Source of the DNA: Anaerolineae bacterium
Lineage (GTDB): Bacteria > Chloroflexota > Anaerolineae > B4-G1 > SLSP01
Length of the DNA stretch: 8,830 nucleotides
Reading direction: 5' to 3'
Assembly: GCA_016934645.1 (NCBI GenBank)
Contig: JAFGSL010000443.1
Location: 1-8,830 of the forward strand
Shown here: one piece after another, positions 6,460 through 8,830 of the stretch
How the letters are laid out: the number at the start of each line of letters is the position of its first letter
How positions within the stretch are numbered: the first letter of the stretch is position 1
Notes under the pieces: model-generated
What the model was told of the DNA's origin: nothing
Databases searched by the model: none
Seen by the model: the letters and a program-made list of their open reading frames with translations, nothing else
Program-made: the position numbers and the translations under genes

Positions 6460-7669
6460 ATCTACGTTGTAGTACCAACAGACTCATGCGCTTGTCACGC
6501 TTGCGTTTGACGGTCCGCAACAATTTGGCGGACGCGCCATTCGACGGCGCAATCGCTTTCTCCAACCGGGTAATAGGCGTCGATCCAGCAACCAGCCACA
6601 GCGCCCCGTCCGGCGCAAGCAGTGCAGCGGCCTGCTGCGTCAACTGCTCCGCTGCCGCCTGGCCCTCCTCCTCACGCAACATCCCGACGATCAAATCAGC
6701 CATCCCTTCCTGCTGACCCAATCCAAGCTGATGCGCGGCGGTAATCTGCGCGACGGGACAGCCATTTTGTAGCAGATTGTCGCGCGTGTAGTGCAAGCTC
6801 AGTAAATCCCGATCCACGAGGGCGATTGAGTCAGGTTGGAATAGCTTCCACAACGCGACGGGGATATGCCCTTGTCCCGGATTGTGGACGATCACGCGCT
6901 TTACCGGCGTCTCCTGCAAACGCATCAGGTTCTTCAGCAGCAAAAGACTGCCGTAGCTGAGCGAATCGAACTCCGGCAAGCCGCGCGCCGTCTGCACCGG
7001 GAACGTCAACTCAGCGGCGATGACATCGATCGACTCGCGGTGATACAAGCCGCGCGCCAGCCCACCGGCGAACGGCGGCTGCGCGGCGCGGTAGGCTTCA
7101 GTGAAGCGATAGTGAAAGATAGCGTGGCCGGAGCGGGTCTCCTGGAAGGCGATTTCGATGCCCGGATCAGCTAACGCTTGCGTAACTGTGGCTTCCAGCG
7201 GTGCCACCACGACGACGGCGACCAGACCGCCCGGTCGCAGAAAATGAACAGCATCGCGCAGCATACTGGCGATGACGGTCTCGCCGGCCTTGCCGGGGAT
7301 GTTAGAAATAATGAGATCGAAATCGCGCGCAGAGACATCATCGTAACCCAAGCTAGCGTAAACCTGGACATCCGTGAGTCCATTGAGCAGCGCGTTCTGG
7401 CGCGTGTAATCCAGGGCGAGCGCATCGCGATCCACCGCGTGGACGACGCTCCCCGGGTACAGTGCCTTCAACGTCAGTCCGAGGGGACCGTAACCGCAGC
7501 CGAGATCAAGGATTTTGGCGAAAGGTGGGGCATCCACGAGAGTGCGCAACAATCTCGCCGTTCCCACGTCAATCTGGTTGCTGCTGAATAAATCCTGCGC
7601 CACGTTGAACTTCAGGGTGTGTCCGTTATGATAAAAATCGATGGTTTTCTTGAAATAGACGTCCGTCAT
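6458..7669 (-). CDS. RsmC-like class I SAM-dependent methyltransferase with two tandem Rossmann halves
   Basis: A 403-residue cytosolic protein. The N-terminal half begins like the RsmC/RlmG small-domain methyltransferases (GHTLKFNVAQDLFSSNQIDVGT, 16-37) and has a textbook SAM loop ILDLGCGYGPLG (53-64), an acidic end of strand 2 (AVDRD, 78-82) and a post-strand-4 motif SNIPGKAGE (122-130). The last replaces the Asn-Pro-Pro-Phe/His of RNA guanine-N2 methyltransferases, so the target base is unsure. A second Rossmann-like half follows (about 230-400). VDRDLLSLHYTRDN (285-298) closely mirrors VDRDALALDYTRQN (80-93), but its glycine loop is eroded to VIVHNPGQGHIP. A basic C-terminus (KLLRTVKRKRDKR) could contact RNA. 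RsmC also has two such halves, but there the inactive one comes first. The ATG at 7669 has GAGG at 7674-7677, a short 4-nt spacing. The place between truB and ribF suggests rRNA or tRNA methylation. Methyltransferase call is secure; substrate unknown. Confidence 0.85.
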   Translation of the reverse strand: MTDVYFKKTIDFYHNGHTLKFNVAQDLFSSNQIDVGTARLLRTLVDAPPFAKILDLGCGYGPLGLTLKALYPGSVVHAVDRDALALDYTRQNALLNGLTDVQVYASLGYDDVSARDFDLIISNIPGKAGETVIASMLRDAVHFLRPGGLVAVVVVAPLEATVTQALADPGIEIAFQETRSGHAIFHYRFTEAYRAAQPPFAGGLARGLYHRESIDVIAAELTFPVQTARGLPEFDSLSYGSLLLLKNLMRLQETPVKRVIVHNPGQGHIPVALWKLFQPDSIALVDRDLLSLHYTRDNLLQNGCPVAQITAAHQLGLGQQEGMADLIVGMLREEEGQAAAEQLTQQAAALLAPDGALWLVAGSTPITRLEKAIAPSNGASAKLLRTVKRKRDKRMSLLVLQRR

Positions 7670-7761
7670 ATGACCTCGGCAGAAAGAATCAAAGAAAATG
7701 CGAATCGGCGAATGGGCAAGCAGCGCAAGTCAAATATGGCACAAGACCCTTTCCTTTTGTC

Positions 7762-7826
7762 GCTTCAAGGGGATCGCCAGCTCCCCGTTGCCCACAGGAT
7801 CGGGGAGCTATCGATCCCCTCCAAGC
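7762..7826. other. Strong GC-rich stem-loop between truB and the methyltransferase gene
   Basis: AGCTCCCCG (7779-7787) pairs with CGGGGAGCT (7801-7809) around a 13-nt loop. After a 2x2 internal loop (CC against AT), AGGGGATCG (7768-7776) pairs with CGATCCCCT (7812-7820). Past another 2x2 mismatch, GCTT (7762-7765) pairs with AAGC (7823-7826). That is 18 perfect base pairs plus 4 outer ones. It starts 26 nt beyond the truB stop. No T-run follows on either strand, so it is not a standard intrinsic terminator. Candidates are an mRNA processing or stability element, an attenuator, or a REP-like palindrome. The rest of the 182-bp gap (7670-7851) shows no recognisable promoter or gene. Confidence 0.7.
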
Positions 7827-7851
7827 ATTGAGTACCGCGACCACAATAAGC

Positions 7852-8733
7852 TCAATCCGCTGGCTTAAAGACAAGCTTGGGTCGCCACATCCCTGGTTCG
7901 ACCGGACGCAGCACAGCGACGAGCCGGTCATCAGCGTCGTGCGCCTGGGCTAGAGGCGCATCAGTTGCATCATCCAGCGTTACCGTCTGGCCGAAGCGCA
8001 CCGCCTGCACCTGCTCTGGCGTGAGCGTCACTACCGGCAACACGGTAAGCGCCGTCTCCGGCGGCAGAAGAGCCTCCGCCAATCGTCCAGCCTGCGCCAG
8101 CGTGCGCAGCGCCTCCAACGTATGAGCGTCCTCAAGTCGGAACTCGCCTGCAGCTGTGCGCGTGAGTGCGGTCAGATGCGCGCCGCAACCGAGCATCTGA
8201 CCCAGATCATGGGCCAGGCTGCGGATGTACGTCCCCGCCGAACAAACCACCTCGATGGTCAGAGCGGGCAACGCCCACGCCAACATGTCCAGGCGGTGAA
8301 TCGTGACAGGACGCGGCGCGCGTTCGATCTCCTTCCCCTGCCGCGCCAGCTTGTAAAGCTTCTGTCCCTGAACTTTGACGGCGGAGTACATCGGTGGGAT
8401 CTGGCCAATCGCGCCACGAAAGTCCGCCAGTGCTGCTTCGATCTCCGCCTCACTCACCGTCACCGGGTGGTGTTGAACGACCTCACCATCGGCATCGTAA
8501 GTCGTCGTCGTTTCGCCCAGGCGCAGCGTGGCACGGTAGGCCTTGTCACTACCGTCGATGAACTGTACCAGTCGCGTTGCCGTGCCGAGAGCCAACACAA
8601 GCACCCCGGTCGCCAGTGGATCGAGTGTACCTGTGTGCCCCACGCGGCGTGTTCCCGCCATCCGCCGCACGGCATTGACGACGTCATGCGACGTCATTCC
8701 GGTGGGTTTGTTGACAATGAGAAAGCCGTTCAT
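7852..8733 (-). CDS. truB: tRNA pseudouridine(55) synthase TruB
   Basis: Isomerises U55 in the T-loop of elongator tRNAs to pseudouridine. The 293-residue protein begins FLIVNKPTGMTSHDVV, the usual TruB opening. Motif II is GHTGTLDPLATGVL with catalytic Asp38. Further conserved blocks are KAYRATLRLG (64-73, with the active-site Tyr66), IPPMYSAVKVQGQKLYKLAR (112-131) and SAGTYIRSLAHDLG (165-178, with Arg171). ALTRTAAGEF (189-198) follows, and residues from about 230 on form the small C-terminal RNA-binding region. Length is normal and nothing is broken. The ATG at 8733 has no Shine-Dalgarno sequence: a run of A and then a heptamer repeat lie directly upstream. It is the first complete gene of the leftward block, followed after 182 bp by the methyltransferase and then ribF, a variant of the common truB-ribF pairing. 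Confidence 0.97.
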   Translation of the reverse strand: MNGFLIVNKPTGMTSHDVVNAVRRMAGTRRVGHTGTLDPLATGVLVLALGTATRLVQFIDGSDKAYRATLRLGETTTTYDADGEVVQHHPVTVSEAEIEAALADFRGAIGQIPPMYSAVKVQGQKLYKLARQGKEIERAPRPVTIHRLDMLAWALPALTIEVVCSAGTYIRSLAHDLGQMLGCGAHLTALTRTAAGEFRLEDAHTLEALRTLAQAGRLAEALLPPETALTVLPVVTLTPEQVQAVRFGQTVTLDDATDAPLAQAHDADDRLVAVLRPVEPGMWRPKLVFKPAD

Positions 8734-8736
8734 TTT

Positions 8737-8771
8737 TTAGCTATCAGCCGTCAGCAATCAGCTGTACGCAA
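8737..8771. repeat. Degenerate 7-bp tandem repeat, consensus TCAGCNN
   Basis: Five heptamers in phase: TTAGCTA, TCAGCCG, TCAGCAA, TCAGCTG and a weaker TACGCAA. The array ends only 3 bp from the truB ATG on the minus strand and occupies the place where a ribosome binding site would be. Its period equals that of the array before ribF, but its sequence family differs (GCTGA-type against GAATTA-type). Confidence 0.6.
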
Positions 8772-8828
8772 CTGACATGTATCATCCAGCGGGATGATAT
8801 GCTCGATCGTGATCTCGTTATCAGAGAT
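8751..8828 (-). other. Possible 3' end of an upstream minus-strand gene (partial, unrecognised)
   Basis: One minus-strand frame is open from the window edge for 25 codons to a TGA at 8751-8753 and reads ISDNEITIEHIIPLDD followed by TCQLRTADC. Its first 15 or so codons favour G/C in third position as the neighbouring genes do, while the last few codons run through the heptamer repeat. I do not recognise a family. It could equally be non-coding DNA before truB, since 25 codons is too short to decide. Confidence 0.22.
8781..8798. repeat. Short perfect inverted repeat upstream of truB
   Basis: ATCATCC (8781-8787) and GGATGAT (8792-8798) form a 7-bp stem with a 4-nt loop. It could be a small hairpin in the truB leader or a binding palindrome. 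It also lies inside the possible 3' coding tail listed separately, and no T-run follows it. Confidence 0.35.
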
Positions 8829-8830
8829 GA

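Noticed and set aside
7698..7735. Apparent GCGAAT/GCAAG repeats upstream of the methyltransferase
   Set aside because: Spacing is irregular (8-9 bp) and matches are short; not distinguishable from chance.
7619..7831. Plus-strand open frame (70 codons) over the methyltransferase start and the stem-loop
   Set aside because: Half lies antisense to the methyltransferase N-terminus and half in the palindrome; no ribosome site or family resemblance.
8122..8775. Plus-strand open frame of 217 codons opposite truB
   Set aside because: Antisense to truB and without recognisable domains.

Overview
The window is GC-rich, densely coding bacterial chromosome holding six protein genes, one of them cut by the window edge. 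No RNA gene, CRISPR array, insertion sequence or phage gene is visible. The gene mix best suits an environmental member of the Chloroflexota (Anaerolineae-like): a large thioester-type bacterial alpha-2-macroglobulin, a nucleoside-deaminase-type amidohydrolase fused to a CYTH domain, a truB/ribF cluster and short heptameric intergenic repeats. That placement is inference from gene style, not from a marker gene.

Layout. Positions 1-2199 (+) are the C-terminal 732 codons of an alpha-2-macroglobulin family protein with an intact Cys-Val-Glu-Gln thioester motif. A 99-bp AT-richer gap follows, with a good extended -10 promoter and an AGGAGG ribosome binding site. These serve 2299-4287 (+), a 662-residue protein that joins a complete metal-dependent amidohydrolase of the MTA/SAH/adenosine deaminase type to a C-terminal CYTH (triphosphate tunnel) domain. 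Only 17 bp later this gene meets a leftward block on the minus strand, read in the order truB (8733-7852), a tandem-duplicated RsmC-like methyltransferase (7669-6458), ribF (6413-5487) and a Gfo/Idh/MocA oxidoreductase (5456-4305).

How the genes fit together. truB (tRNA U55 pseudouridylation) and ribF (FMN/FAD synthesis) are frequent neighbours in bacteria. Here a probable RNA methyltransferase sits between them, so the leftward block is mainly translation and RNA modification plus flavin supply, with a sugar-type oxidoreductase at its end. The amidohydrolase-CYTH gene has its own promoter and probably acts alone in purine nucleoside salvage or a related hydrolysis. The macroglobulin belongs to an envelope-defence locus extending off the left edge.

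The most notable items are the amidohydrolase-CYTH fusion, the methyltransferase built from two related Rossmann halves of which only the first keeps its SAM loop, a strong 50-nt stem-loop between truB and the methyltransferase, and two unrelated 7-bp-period repeats sitting just upstream of the ribF and truB start codons.
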